DNA of 64,000 nucleotides. Source: Ascarosepion bandense. Taxonomy: Eukaryota; Mollusca; Cephalopoda; Sepiida; Sepiidae. The position numbers were made by a program, and so were the translations under genes. Shown piece after piece: positions 54,581 to 63,168 of the stretch (position 1 is the stretch's first letter; every line of letters begins with the position of its first letter). Below the pieces are notes generated by a model that worked only from the letters and a program-made list of their open reading frames with translations, did not search any database and was not told the origin of the DNA. Location: the NCBI GenBank assembly GCA_037127315.1, contig JBBBDQ010000224.1, positions 7,823,001 through 7,887,000 on the forward strand, written 5' to 3'.

Positions 54581-54634
54581 TAAATATATAATCATTGGTT
54601 TAAATGTGCATTTAAACCAATGATTATGTATTTA
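54581..54634. repeat. 26-bp inverted repeat with 2-base spacer
   Basis: The left arm contains aatcattggtttaaatg and the right arm its exact complement. One mismatch lies near the outer edge. The spacer is only tg, so this is close to a perfect 54-bp palindrome. It lies just before the first coding-like sequence of the Penelope-like relic. Confidence 0.85.
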
Positions 54635-54639
54635 TCCAA

Positions 54640-55450
54640 TATATCCCCAATCAAACAGACAAATAAAAAACAATAATAGAAATCAAAACATTAGCTGCTT
54701 CAATCCACCATTTAACTTAGAAGTAAAAACCAAAATAGGACAAATATTTTTTAAACTGATCGATAAACACTTTCCGCAAAGTTCAGAATTAAACAAATTT
54801 TTCAATACGAATACAATCAAACTGTATTAGTAATTTAGAAAATTTCATAAAGAAACAAAACTTCAGAAAACTAAATTGCAGCGTACACAACAAAATCATT
54901 AATAAGGAATGTAACTGTACCGAGAAAAATGCCCACTTCCAGGACTTTGTAATACAAAAAGAGTTATTTACAAAGTAAAAATACATGACTTAAATGATCA
55001 AAACAAAACATATCTGGAATCAACCAAAGACAGTTTTAAAACGAAATGGAATAATCATAGATCTACATTTAAATATAAAATTTTTTAAAATTATACAAAA
55101 TTGGTTAGCCACGTGTAAAAATTGAAATTAAAATATGGAAAAAAAACCCAGATATAAGGTGGAGTATCATAAAAACAGACAAGCCTTACAACAGTGGCAA
55201 AATATGTAGACTGTGCAAGGAAGAAACTTTAGCTATTGTGTTGTTCCAAACAAAATTAATTACTAAATGAAAGAACAGAAATTATGACCAAATGTAACCA
55301 TACCAACGAATATCTATAAGAATCATACAATCATGGAAGAAAATGTTCTAACTTCTCCTAATTGAAAAAATTTCGCGTTCATAAAAATCCCTGTTACGTG
55401 AGTGTTTTCCAAAAACGGTAAAATCAGTTATTATAAATCACCTGAAGACA
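54640..55450 (+). mobile_element. Penelope-like element, C-terminal and 3' relic
   Basis: Pieces in several frames read in order: SCFNPPFNLEVKTKIGQIFF; HFPQSSELNKFFNTNTIKL; NCSVHNKIINKECNCTEKNA; VIYKVKIHDLNDQNKTYLES then TKDSFKTKWNNHRSTF (54963-55089); and PDIRWSIIKTDKPYNSGKIC then RLCKEETLAIV. The VIYK...TYL(G)S...(R)W..H order is the GIY-YIG nuclease of Penelope-like elements, with the YIG glycine now Glu and the catalytic Arg now Lys. The PYN-S-G-K-x-C-x-L-C motif is a typical distal block. A 3' tail (aaaatcagttattataaatc, then gaagaca) is shared with the relic at 3860-4145. Confidence 0.7.
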
Positions 55451-55484
55451 CAGAAAAGTAGAAACCTGTGTTACTTAATAACAC

Positions 55485-55491
<7 letters not shown>

Positions 55492-55547
<56 letters not shown>

Positions 55548-55592
55548 CAAACTTTACTAGTAATTTAGTTATATATATATATATATATATAT
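55492..55592. repeat. Two (AT)n microsatellites
   Basis: About 27 AT units (to 55546), a 24-base spacer, then about 11 more. The spacer aatcaaactttactagtaat copies a word in the Penelope-like relic (aatcaaactgtattagtaat near 54825), so the tract may include a displaced piece of it. Confidence 0.9.
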
Positions 55593-57190
55593 GCCACTTT
55601 AATGTGAAACGTAACCATTGATACTATTTTACGCCGCTGGAAATATTTTTGTGTAGGCATCATCTAACTTCTTTTCGGCGGCAACAATGAGAGTCCATAA
55701 GCCTGATTCGTACACTAAAACGGTCCCTACCGTTGCTCGAAATTATTTGACTTTCATGCTTCTATGTAGTGACGACATTCCTACTACCTACAAACACACT
55801 TTTTTGGTAGTAGTGTCTTAAAATCTTCAGAGAGATAAGACTAAAACTGCTATAGCTAGCTAGCTTACATTAGTAAGTCTCTCAACAGATCAAACCTGTA
55901 CAGCATAGAGGATTGATCGAGCAGTCAAATGCTTTAGTTGTAACATTTTATTCGGAATATCTCAGGGGTTTTATGCGTCAATCTGACTGATATTTCAGAA
56001 TTTACAGCAAATGAATATAGAGATTTTGAAATTATCGTGTTCCTCCAATCATCACTTTCACTGGAATTCAGCATTCGACGTTTAGAATTTTAATTAATCG
56101 CGAGCAACCCTTGGAAAGCAAAAATGTAATTATCTCAAAGACTAAGAAATAAAAAGAATTCAAAGATGCAATACAGACAGATGAAAAATTAAGGTCATCA
56201 ACTAGCAGTTTATAACTCATTTATCGTAGGTGCTTTACAATTATTCTTTGTCAAAATTGGCTAAATCCGACAACTTATTGGAGAATTTCGAGGATAATTT
56301 CAACAGTTCTGTTAGCTAAAGCACCGTACACAGCACCGTACACGGTTCATATCTTTATGTTGCTTACGAGGCAAGTTTGCTTTGCGGTAATAAAAAAAAG
56401 CATAATGTATCCAAAATGCACTTTATAATCTTCCATTTTCATAGGGATGCAAATAAGACACAAATGAAATGATTTTAAACTTTCTTTTTCAAGAGATAGT
56501 TAACAATTGTGCTCTAATCAGAAATGTTAACAATATATTTGTTGATAAATTTGAAATGTTCTAACGTATTGGAATATAAACGACTAAAATCGGCATAAAA
56601 TTTCCGGACAACACAGTAAAAACATAAAAATAATTAAGTATTTTTTAAGGTATACACTAAAAAATATTTCCACAATGCAAATGTGTATTTTTATTTTAAC
56701 ATATATAATTTTCAAACATACATAGCTACTCTTATTTTTATTATTTACACTAGGACTATGATCCTCATTTTTGTTTTTGCTATCACAGCTTTTCGGACGT
56801 TATAACCTCTGACCTTTATCAGATGCTTATCTGAGTAAGTTTTTCTTAAGATTCGGTAATGCAGTAAAGCGTGATATGCAACAGAAGCAATTCCAGCAGC
56901 AGATAGATTAGGTTCTAAGTTCTAGTCTCATGATTATCTCGCGGGACAATAGCCAAGTTGATTAAAACGTTGGATAGTGAATTTGTTGGGTACAAGGCAA
57001 ACTTCTACTCAGTGAAATCAGAACTAGCCATAACTGATCGGTATTAGATAAGAAAAAATCAGCGGAACAAGAACAATCTACACTCGTAGAAAAAAAAAGG
57101 GTTCAGTTCAAAATTCCCTGCAAGTCATTGACAAGGACCTATGAAGGGCGGAGAATAAAACTTCCCAAATGTAATATCAACGTGAAGACA
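55593..57190. other. No recognised gene
   Basis: No open frame of note and no repeats linked to the rest of the window. GC content is slightly above average around 55600-55760. Confidence 0.5.
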
Positions 57191-57192
57191 TC

Positions 57193-57890
57193 ATTCTTCT
57201 TCTTCTTCTTCTTCTTCTTCTTCTTCTTCTTCTTCTATGTACATTGTTCTTTCAGGAAATAGGCGATCATTGCCTTCCACGTCTCTCTATCCCTGATGGC
57301 TCTAAGCACGCTTTCTCCTGTTACACCACGCAACCCTCGTTCTGCCATCCATCCACCCAAGCCAGTCAAGTACATTACACGCTATTTTTCCCTGTCTCTC
57401 CTTTCCTCTATCTGGCCTGTTAGTATCAGATTCTCTAAGCACTCCTTCCTCATTGCATGTCCCAGGAACTTTAGCTTCCTCTTCCTGATACTCACTATTC
57501 ATTTTGTTATCGTTTCCATCCTTTCCAAAACAGCATCATTCATCACACGCTCGATTCATGATATGCGTAGCATCATTCTGTAGAACCACATTTCAGTTGC
57601 TTCAAGTTTTTCTTTTATCTTGGATGATATTGTTCAGCATTCACTTCCATATTGAAGAACTGACATTACAAATCAATCTAGTATTCTTTTCTTTGTTTCT
57701 AGCGAAATTTTTCTGTCTCGTAATACTATACTCAGCTTCTGAAACGTGTCCTTCGCCATATCAATTTGCCTTCGAATCTCTGTGTGGCACTTTTAGCTTT
57801 CTGTTAGAACACTTCCAATATATTTAAATTTTTGTACTTGTTTGATTTTAATACCTGCCACCTGCATTTGGCATGTTGGGCTGCTCTTTT
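57193..57890 (-). mobile_element. (GAA)n-tailed non-LTR retrotransposon, 3' part
   Basis: On the minus strand the coding relic reads QKFKYIGSVLTES, QIDMAKDTFQKLSIVL, VLQYGSECW, then KEKLEATEMWFYRMMLRI, then RKLKFLGHAMRKECLENLIL and LRAIRDRETWKAMIAYFL. It then runs into a (GAA)n tail of about 14 units (57193-57235 on the plus strand as TTC). Stops and shifts occur in several places. It is the same family as the copy at 42740-44456, and the order of blocks matches exactly. The plus-strand frames 57296-57583 and 57504-57827 are shadows. Confidence 0.8.
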
Positions 57891-57949
57891 ACATTTTTAT
57901 TTATTTATTTATATGCTATTATTAATGACACAGTATTTGCCAATTAAAC

Positions 57950-58050
57950 AATCTGGCATAGATTACACAAAAGCATTTCATAAGGTACAACTCAAAGATC
58001 TATTTGAACTACGAGGAAAACATTATTTGGGAAAGATATTAGAATAATAA
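57950..58050 (+). mobile_element. Inverted 5' segment of the same retrotransposon
   Basis: The plus strand gives GIDYTKAFHKVQLKDLFELR, which matches motif A of the copy near 43380 (FIDYEKAFDKTRHKELMEM). This part belongs upstream of the blocks in the minus-strand segment but lies in the opposite orientation, 60 bases beyond its 5' end. That is the geometry of a 5' inversion from twin priming. A SINE fragment follows directly. Confidence 0.6.
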
Positions 58051-58054
58051 TGAA

Positions 58055-58305
58055 TGCAAGGAATACCAGTTGAATTCCTTGCATTCACTTGCGCACAAAT
58101 ACCCTTGAGAAAGATATTAATCCGTCTCTTCCCTCCAGTTATGAGTTAAATAATAGGACAGATTTGGTTCTATAGCCTTGGTTGGCAACCAGTCTACCGC
58201 AGAAAGCAATGACAACCTACTGTGGGATAATCTTTTGCCCAGTCTGTCATGTCTCTTACGAGACATGATCTCCCAAAGTGCGTATCACGTATGGCACTTA
58301 ACTGA
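58055..58305 (+). mobile_element. tRNA-derived SINE (copy 7 of 7), 5' truncated
   Basis: It begins in the middle of the B-box region (aataccagttgaattcct), then cattcacttgcgcacaaata, gagaaagatattaatccgtc, tccagttatgagttaaataa, ggttggcaaccagtctaccg and tgtctcttacgagacatgat, and ends tggcacttaactgactga. It agrees closely with copy 4 throughout. Confidence 0.85.
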
Positions 58306-58345
58306 CTGATTAGAAAAGTACAAATTTACAGAGAATAAAGTGGAT

Positions 58346-58447
58346 CCAGAACATTCGTAAGGAACATTTATCTAAGGAACACTGGTTTAAGAAATATTCG
58401 TCTAAGAATACTTGTCTAAGGAATGTTGGTCTGAAAAATCTACATCT
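58346..58447 (+). repeat. Tandem array of a degenerate 15-bp repeat, left array
   Basis: About seven head-to-tail units of 14-15 bases, for example aaggaacatttatct, aaggaacactggttt, aagaaatattcgtct, aagaatacttgtct and aaggaatgttggtct. The approximate consensus is aaggaatattcgtct. The same unit in reverse orientation forms the array at 63068-63168, on the other side of the LTR element. Confidence 0.8.
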
Positions 58448-58600
58448 TAGAAAGAGAATTATGATTTATTAATATACAAACAATGCATGCCAATAAATGC
58501 TTTTAAACCACATGTATCATCAGTAATTAACGTTGCTATTAGTTTCTTAAATACTATTCTCTAATATAGTGAATATCAATAAAATTGAGTATTTTGTACA
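58448..58600. other. Short interval between the 15-bp array and the LTR element
   Basis: AT-rich, with no structure seen. It may be the interior of the element that the arrays delimit. Confidence 0.4.
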
Positions 58601-58839
58601 TGAATAAATTAATTCACTTTTGTAACTATGGATTCTTCCTACCAGTATATTAACTGAAATTTAATCACTCCTATGGCTTCAGTTCAGCTCAGCACAGTCT
58701 GTCTGTCTGTCAGTCACTAGTAAGCCAAGCTTATGGTTACTCTGTTCTCTTGTATCTATTTTTTGACTTAATATATGTTGTTAACCATACCACCGTGTTT
58801 CAAGTTATCATTTAGTCGTTCCATCACCGGCCCACATCA
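58601..58839 (+). repeat. 5' LTR
   Basis: It aligns with 62813-63047 from aactatgga onward, including gcttcagttcagctcagcac, a (GTCT)n run, ttgacttaatatatgttgtt and the end ccacatca. The first 20 bases are diverged, so the exact start (tgaataaatt) is inferred from alignment spacing. Confidence 0.8.
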
Positions 58840-58860
58840 ACTGGCGACGATGATTTTGAT
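58840..58860 (+). other. Candidate primer-binding region
   Basis: aactggcgacgatgatttt follows the LTR end directly, in the position and with the actggcgacga-type word seen after the 5' LTR in many animal gypsy elements. The priming tRNA was not determined. Confidence 0.4.
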
Positions 58861-59391
58861 CATCAAGGAATATCCTACGCAATAAACCCAGTTAAAATGA
58901 AATACAAGTTCATAAAAAGAATACCCCTCCTCATCAACTGGCGAACGGGAATTTCGAAAAACTAAAAACCAGTTTCAGATCCACAGCAACGAAGGAAGAT
59001 TCGAGTACTAACAGCGACTGATCAAGTTGTAACCCTGCTCACATTAAATCTGTCGACAAACTTTGAAGTACAAAAAAATTTCCATCTAAACCAACCTGCA
59101 CTGTTTATAAAAAGAGAAAAATAAAAAATAAAACAACTTCAAACGAATTAAACTCAAAACGCCACATCAGAAAATAATCTACAATTCCCTTCTAAAAATT
59201 TTGGTGACGTAAAAAATGAGTGTGTGAAACGTCAATAATTAAGTGTAGCATGAAAAATCTTCTACAAGCTCGGAACAACAGTATTATAGAAAAAAAATCT
59301 GTAAGTAGATTTTTTTGTGGCCGCTCTTCTTTTGCGTACGTCTTACAAAAAACTGTAACTACAGTTAGTTTTTCTTTTTTTCTCTGGTTTT
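58861..59391 (+). other. Leader region of the LTR element
   Basis: Untranslated or decayed DNA between the LTR and the gag-like codons. No frame is recognisable, though its middle has short Lys/Asn-rich pieces. Confidence 0.45.
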
Positions 59392-59838
59392 TTGCGAAAA
59401 AATTGGTCGTTTTATTCTGAAATAAAAAAAAATGAAGATTTTCAGAAAGTAGTAATTCAATTGATGAAAGCTCAGAGTATCAGCAAAAAAGTGACGAACG
59501 ACAGCAGAAAACCGAAGAACGGTTACTTCTACAACAATAACAACAGCAACAACTGTTTATGGAACTTTATAAATAGCAGAAAGATTTCCAAGAGCAAGCT
59601 CTCAAGAAAGCGAGGAACGTCAAAGTCAAATAGAAGAGTTACTGTGCAAATCATTAAATGGCAAACAAACATCTGGGAGCGATACTGCATTTTCCCAGGG
59701 CACTATCTGGAGCACCATGGAAAATTTCAAATATGTACCCGAAGATGAAAAACCCTTCGATGCTTTCTACAGGCGGTACGAGAATTTATTAAACTTTGTT
59801 TGCAAAGAATGGTCAAATTCAAAAAATGTTCGGCTCTG
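59392..59838 (+). pseudogene. Gag remnant, mostly deleted
   Basis: The part that can be recognised reads FKYVPEDEKPFDAFYRRYEN, then LLNFVCKEWSNSKNVRL, typical of the gag of this group of gypsy elements. Within a few codons the sequence passes directly into the protease (LFQLDSGSD) in another frame. The capsid core and the C-x2-C-x4-H-x4-C knuckle that should come between are missing. Upstream frames (59392-59748) are Asn/Ser/Lys-rich and probably partly non-coding. Confidence 0.6.
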
Positions 59839-60003
59839 TTCCAGCTCGACTCTGGGTCTGATATTACGATCATTAATTTGCATACCTGGAGGCGACTAAA
59901 AAAGCCAACTTTATTAAGAACAAAGAAAACAGCACGTTCTGTAACAGGTGACAAAATTAATATTTTAGGTGAAATATTTTTCGCTGTAATATTAATGGAA
60001 TAA
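59839..60003 (+). pseudogene. Retropepsin-like protease domain
   Basis: The open frame carries LFQLDSGSDITIINLHTWRR, then ARSVTGDKINILGEI. D-S-G-S is the active-site loop and I-L-G is the distal flap-side motif. It ends in a stop after about 55 codons. The frame looks whole for the domain core but is fused to the deleted gag. Confidence 0.7.
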
Positions 60004-60177
60004 CGAAAAAATTAAAAGCTTATGTTATGAAAAATACAGAAAACTTATTTGGAACAGATTGGATTGAGAATTTCAATCTGTGGGATTGGCAAATAAGTAT
60101 GTTTTGTCGTAAAATAGAAAAAAACAAACTCTAACATCGAGAAACTGAAACAGGAACTCAAGCAAAAATTCCCTGAT

Positions 60178-60934
60178 GTGTTTTCAGGCGGTTTAGGAAA
60201 ATGTACCAAGATAAAAGCACAATTCCAGTTAAAAGATAACGCTAAGCCCGTGTTTAAAAAGAAAAGGAACATTCCGTTTGCGGCGATGAACCAAATCAAT
60301 AAAGAGTTAGACAGATTGGAAAATGTAGGTATCCTGTCTAAAATAGATTTCAATGAATGAGCTGCACCAACAGTATACGTAAAGAAAAAATCAAGCCAAA
60401 TCAGAGTATGTTCTTATTTCTCAACGGGATTAAATGCCGTACAAAACGACCATCACTATCCTCTCTCTAGCCCCTAAGAGATATTTAATAAGTTAAACGG
60501 TGGCAATTTTTTTTTCTAAAATTGACTTATCGGATGCATATTTACAAATCCAGGTTGAGGAGAACTGTTCCAAACTTCTTTGTATAAATACACATAGAGG
60601 TTTGTATAAATTTAACAAACTGCCTTTTGGAGTCAAGGTCGCACCTGCTATCTTTCAGCAGGTTATGGACACCATGCTGGGCGACCTTGATTTCGCAACT
60701 GATTATCTTGATGATATCCTAATTACTATTAAATCGGTGAAAGACCATCGGGAGCACGTACTAAGCGTATTTAACAAACTTCAAAAATACGGCTTCAAAA
60801 TCAAACCGGCTAAATGTGATTTTTATTTTTCGCAAATAAAATATTTGGGGCATACCATTAACAAAGACGGTCAACGACCGGATCCAGACAGGGCTACGGT
60901 GATCAAGGACATGCCGGCCCTGGATAAAGTGTAA
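60178..60934 (+). pseudogene. Reverse transcriptase of the LTR element
   Basis: The first piece has VFSGGLGKCTKIKAQFQLKD, then PVFKKKRNIPFAAM and GILSKIDFNE followed by a TGA (60358). The second open piece (60500-60934) has FFSKIDLSDAYLQIQVEEN, THRGLYKFNKLPFGVKVAP, DFATDYLDDILITIKSVKD and CDFYFSQIKYLGHTINKDG, with an intact Y-L-D-D. A stop replaces a residue before ALQSFLGLANFY. The connecting stretch 60361-60499 holds RVCSYFSTGLNAV and at least one further break. Confidence 0.85.
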
Positions 60935-61734
60935 GCACTACAAAGCTTCCTAGGCTTAGCAAATTTTTACCAGGTGTTCATTAAAAACATGCACAACTTG
61001 CAAGCTCCCTTAAACGAACTACTAAAGAAAGACAAAACCTGGGAATGGACACTGGAATGCCAATCTGCATTCGAAAAAATACAAAACACACTCACTTCAG
61101 ACCTTTCTCTCACTCACTATGACCCAAAGTTGGACATTATAGTAGCAAGCGATGCCAGCTTTTATGGCATCGGCGCTGCATTTTACACAAACTTCCGGAT
61201 GGGACGAGGAAACCTATCGCGCATGCGTCTCGAACTGTACTACCTGCGGAAAAGCAATATTCGCAGATCGAAAAGGAGGCGTTAAGCATAATCTTCGCCG
61301 TTACCTAGTTTCACAGATATCTACACGGCAGATATTTTACGTTACAGACTGACCACAAGCCACTGCTGACTATATACGGATCTAAGAAGGGACTACCGGT
61401 GTACACCGCTAATATACGTATACGGTGGGGTACAATACTATAATTTTAAGATTGAGTACATATCCTATAAGAACATCTGACGGTTTGTCTAGAATCGTCC
61501 CAAAAAACAAAGAAATATTCAAAAACTCGATAATTGCGACCTTAAGAACGAACTGCGAGATAAAGAACATGACTGGGAACACCGTGAGAGAGCTTCCAGT
61601 AACATTATCAGGCAGAGAGGCCCTAAAAGACGAGTTTATCCGTATTACCAAGAACAAAATTTACAATAAAGACTCGAGGGTGCCTGAGTTTTATCCTATG
61701 TGACGATGTATTGTATAATGAAAGAATAGTGATA
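60935..61734 (+). pseudogene. RNase H region and spacer
   Basis: ALQSFLGLANFYQVFIKNMH and APLNELLKKDKTWEWTLECQ lead into IIVASDASFYGIGA, where the first catalytic Asp of RNase H (DAS) is present. The frame shifts soon after (FRMGRG), and later pieces (QIFYVTD and others) lie in a second frame. The 92-codon piece 61425-61703 contains TYPIRTSDGLSRIVPKNKE, a common spacer before the integrase. Minus-strand frames are shadows. Confidence 0.7.
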
Positions 61735-62345
61735 ACTAAAAATTTGAAAAAGAAAATCATGCCAGACTTTTATATGGGACATGCCAGAAAAAAACGTACA
61801 ATAAGTCTCATGCGTTGTTACGTCTACTGGCCAAACATGGACAGAGATATAGCTGACATGATTGAGGCATGCGTTTGCAGCTAAAGCTCCACCAGTTTTG
61901 TGCAAACCGTGGCCGAAGACTGACCAGCAGTGGCAGAGGATTCACGTCGATTTTGCGGGTCCATTGAAAGAATAGTACTACCTCATAGTTATCGACAGCC
62001 ACGCTAAATGGCCGGAAGTTCTTATATGCAGAAAACCCACCGCGGGGTGCACGATAGCTTTCCTTCATGAACTGTTCGTGCGTTTTGGCGTAGTGTATTT
62101 CGTGATGACGGACAACGGAACGCAGTTCACGTCCGGTGAATTTAAAGATTTCTGTGAAACGTTCCAGGTGAAACACATTATGACCCCGACATATCACTCT
62201 AGGTCCGACGAACAGACGGAGCGATTCATGGACACCTTAAAACGAGCACTTAAAAAAGAGTAGGGCACACCGACTGATAAGGCGCTGCAACAGTTTCTGC
62301 AGGTGTATAGAATTACACCAAACTCCAATAATCCAACGGGACTTT
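61735..62345 (+). pseudogene. Integrase of the LTR element, multiply broken
   Basis: The zinc finger part reads DFYMGHARKKRTISLMRCYV, YWPNMDRDIADMIEACVCS. Its first histidine has no partner (MGHARK), and the Cys pair is CVCS, so the finger looks defective. The core has GVVYFVMTDNGTQFTSGEF with the central D of T-D-N-G-T-Q-F, then HSRSDEQTERFMDTLK with the E position of the S-(N/D)-E/G-Q-x-E-R block. Several frameshifts and stops separate finger, core and C-terminal codons (TPNSNNPTGL). Confidence 0.75.
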
Positions 62346-62726
62346 AACCTGCAGAAACGATGTTCATAAGAAGGATAAGATCAGTATTTGATAAGCTGAT
62401 TCCAAAGCAGGCAAAATTTTAAAAAAACAGTTACCCTCCCCAGAAAACCTTACTCCTGCGGTGAGAAAGTATTGTTCAAAGTCTATAAGAACAACATGAC
62501 ATTTTGGGAAGTGGGCATAGTAAAGCAAAGAGTGGGAGATCTTGTATATATTATTCAAGGCTCCAAGAATGCACACAAGCGCCATCAGAACCAATTTGGG
62601 AAATGTCAGACAACCGACATTAATGAATCCCCACCGACCAATGAAGAGCCGATAGACACCATCTTCGAGAGTTTCGATCTCGAGGCACCCCAAGCTTCAC
62701 CCGAAATAAGGCGATCTGGAAGATAA
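62346..62726 (+). pseudogene. C-terminal pol region of the LTR element
   Basis: The open piece 62472-62726 has FWEVGIVKQRVGDLVYIIQG, then SKNAHKRHQNQFGKC and a polar tail with EAPQASPEIRRSGR before a stop. The G-x-V-x-x-R-x-G-x-x-x-Y-x-V-x-x pattern is the usual integrase C-terminal domain and RRSGR the usual end of pol in this group. Confidence 0.6.
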
Positions 62727-62802
62727 AGAAAATTTGGGGATCCTTTGATCGTCGATCCCAAAACGAAAGAAATATTAAACAGCTTTTCGGAGAAAAGCTC
62801 TT

Positions 62803-62812
62803 GGAAGGGAGG
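62803..62812 (+). other. Polypurine tract
   Basis: ggaagggagg immediately precedes the TG start of the 3' LTR, the expected site of plus-strand priming. Confidence 0.7.
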
Positions 62813-63047
62813 TGTTGTGAGGCGTTACCCACTTAACTATGGACTCTTCCGACTAGTATATTAACTGAAAGTTTATAATTTTCGTGGCTTCAGTTCAGCT
62901 CAGCACAGTCTGTCTGTCTGTCAGTCACGAGTAAGCTAAGCTTATTGTTACTGTTCTCGTGTATCTATTTTTGACTTAATATATGTTGTTAACCATACCA
63001 TCGTTTTTCGAGTTATCATTTAGTGGTCTCATCACCGGTCCACGTCA
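62813..63047 (+). repeat. 3' LTR
   Basis: It starts tgttgtgagg and ends ggtccacgtca. It aligns with the 5' LTR over its length, with an estimated one difference per eight positions and a few indels. Confidence 0.85.
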
Positions 63048-63067
63048 TTTATGAAAAACATTATTAT

Positions 63068-63168
63068 AGACCAATGATCTTTAGACGAGTATTTGAAGGA
63101 CCAATGACTTTCGACGAGTATTCTTTCGACAAACGTCCTTAGAGAATATACTTTAGACAAATGTTTTT
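63068..63168 (-). repeat. Tandem array of the 15-bp repeat, right array in opposite orientation
   Basis: Plus-strand units read agaccaatgatcttt, agacgagtatttga, aggaccaatgacttt, cgacgagtattcttt, cgacaaacgtcctt, agagaatatacttt and agacaaatgttttt. These are the reverse complement of the left-array unit. Seven units of 14-15 bases are recognisable. The array begins 20 bp outside the 3' LTR. Confidence 0.8.

Larger units (their letters stand above)
58601..63047 (+). mobile_element. Ty3/gypsy LTR retrotransposon with both LTRs, defective
   Basis: Two LTRs of about 235 bp enclose a short gag, protease, reverse transcriptase, RNase H and integrase, in the Ty3/gypsy order. A primer-binding region follows the 5' LTR and a polypurine tract precedes the 3' LTR. 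The total is about 4.4 kb, shorter than typical because most of gag is missing. By hand the LTRs differ at roughly one position in eight, so the insertion is old. No env frame is present. I found no matching 4-6 bp target duplication. Internal stops and shifts disable it. Confidence 0.9.

Noticed and set aside
57296..57827. Two plus-strand frames of 95 and 107 codons, Ser-rich and hydrophobic
   Set aside because: They are antisense to the minus-strand reverse-transcriptase relic, whose motifs are clear.
58601..63047. Possible endogenous retrovirus with env
   Set aside because: No open frame or env-like feature lies between the end of pol and the polypurine tract, so it is treated as an LTR retrotransposon.
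58346..63168. CRISPR-like array
   Set aside because: The 15-mers are head-to-tail without spacers, degenerate, and in a eukaryotic transposon setting.
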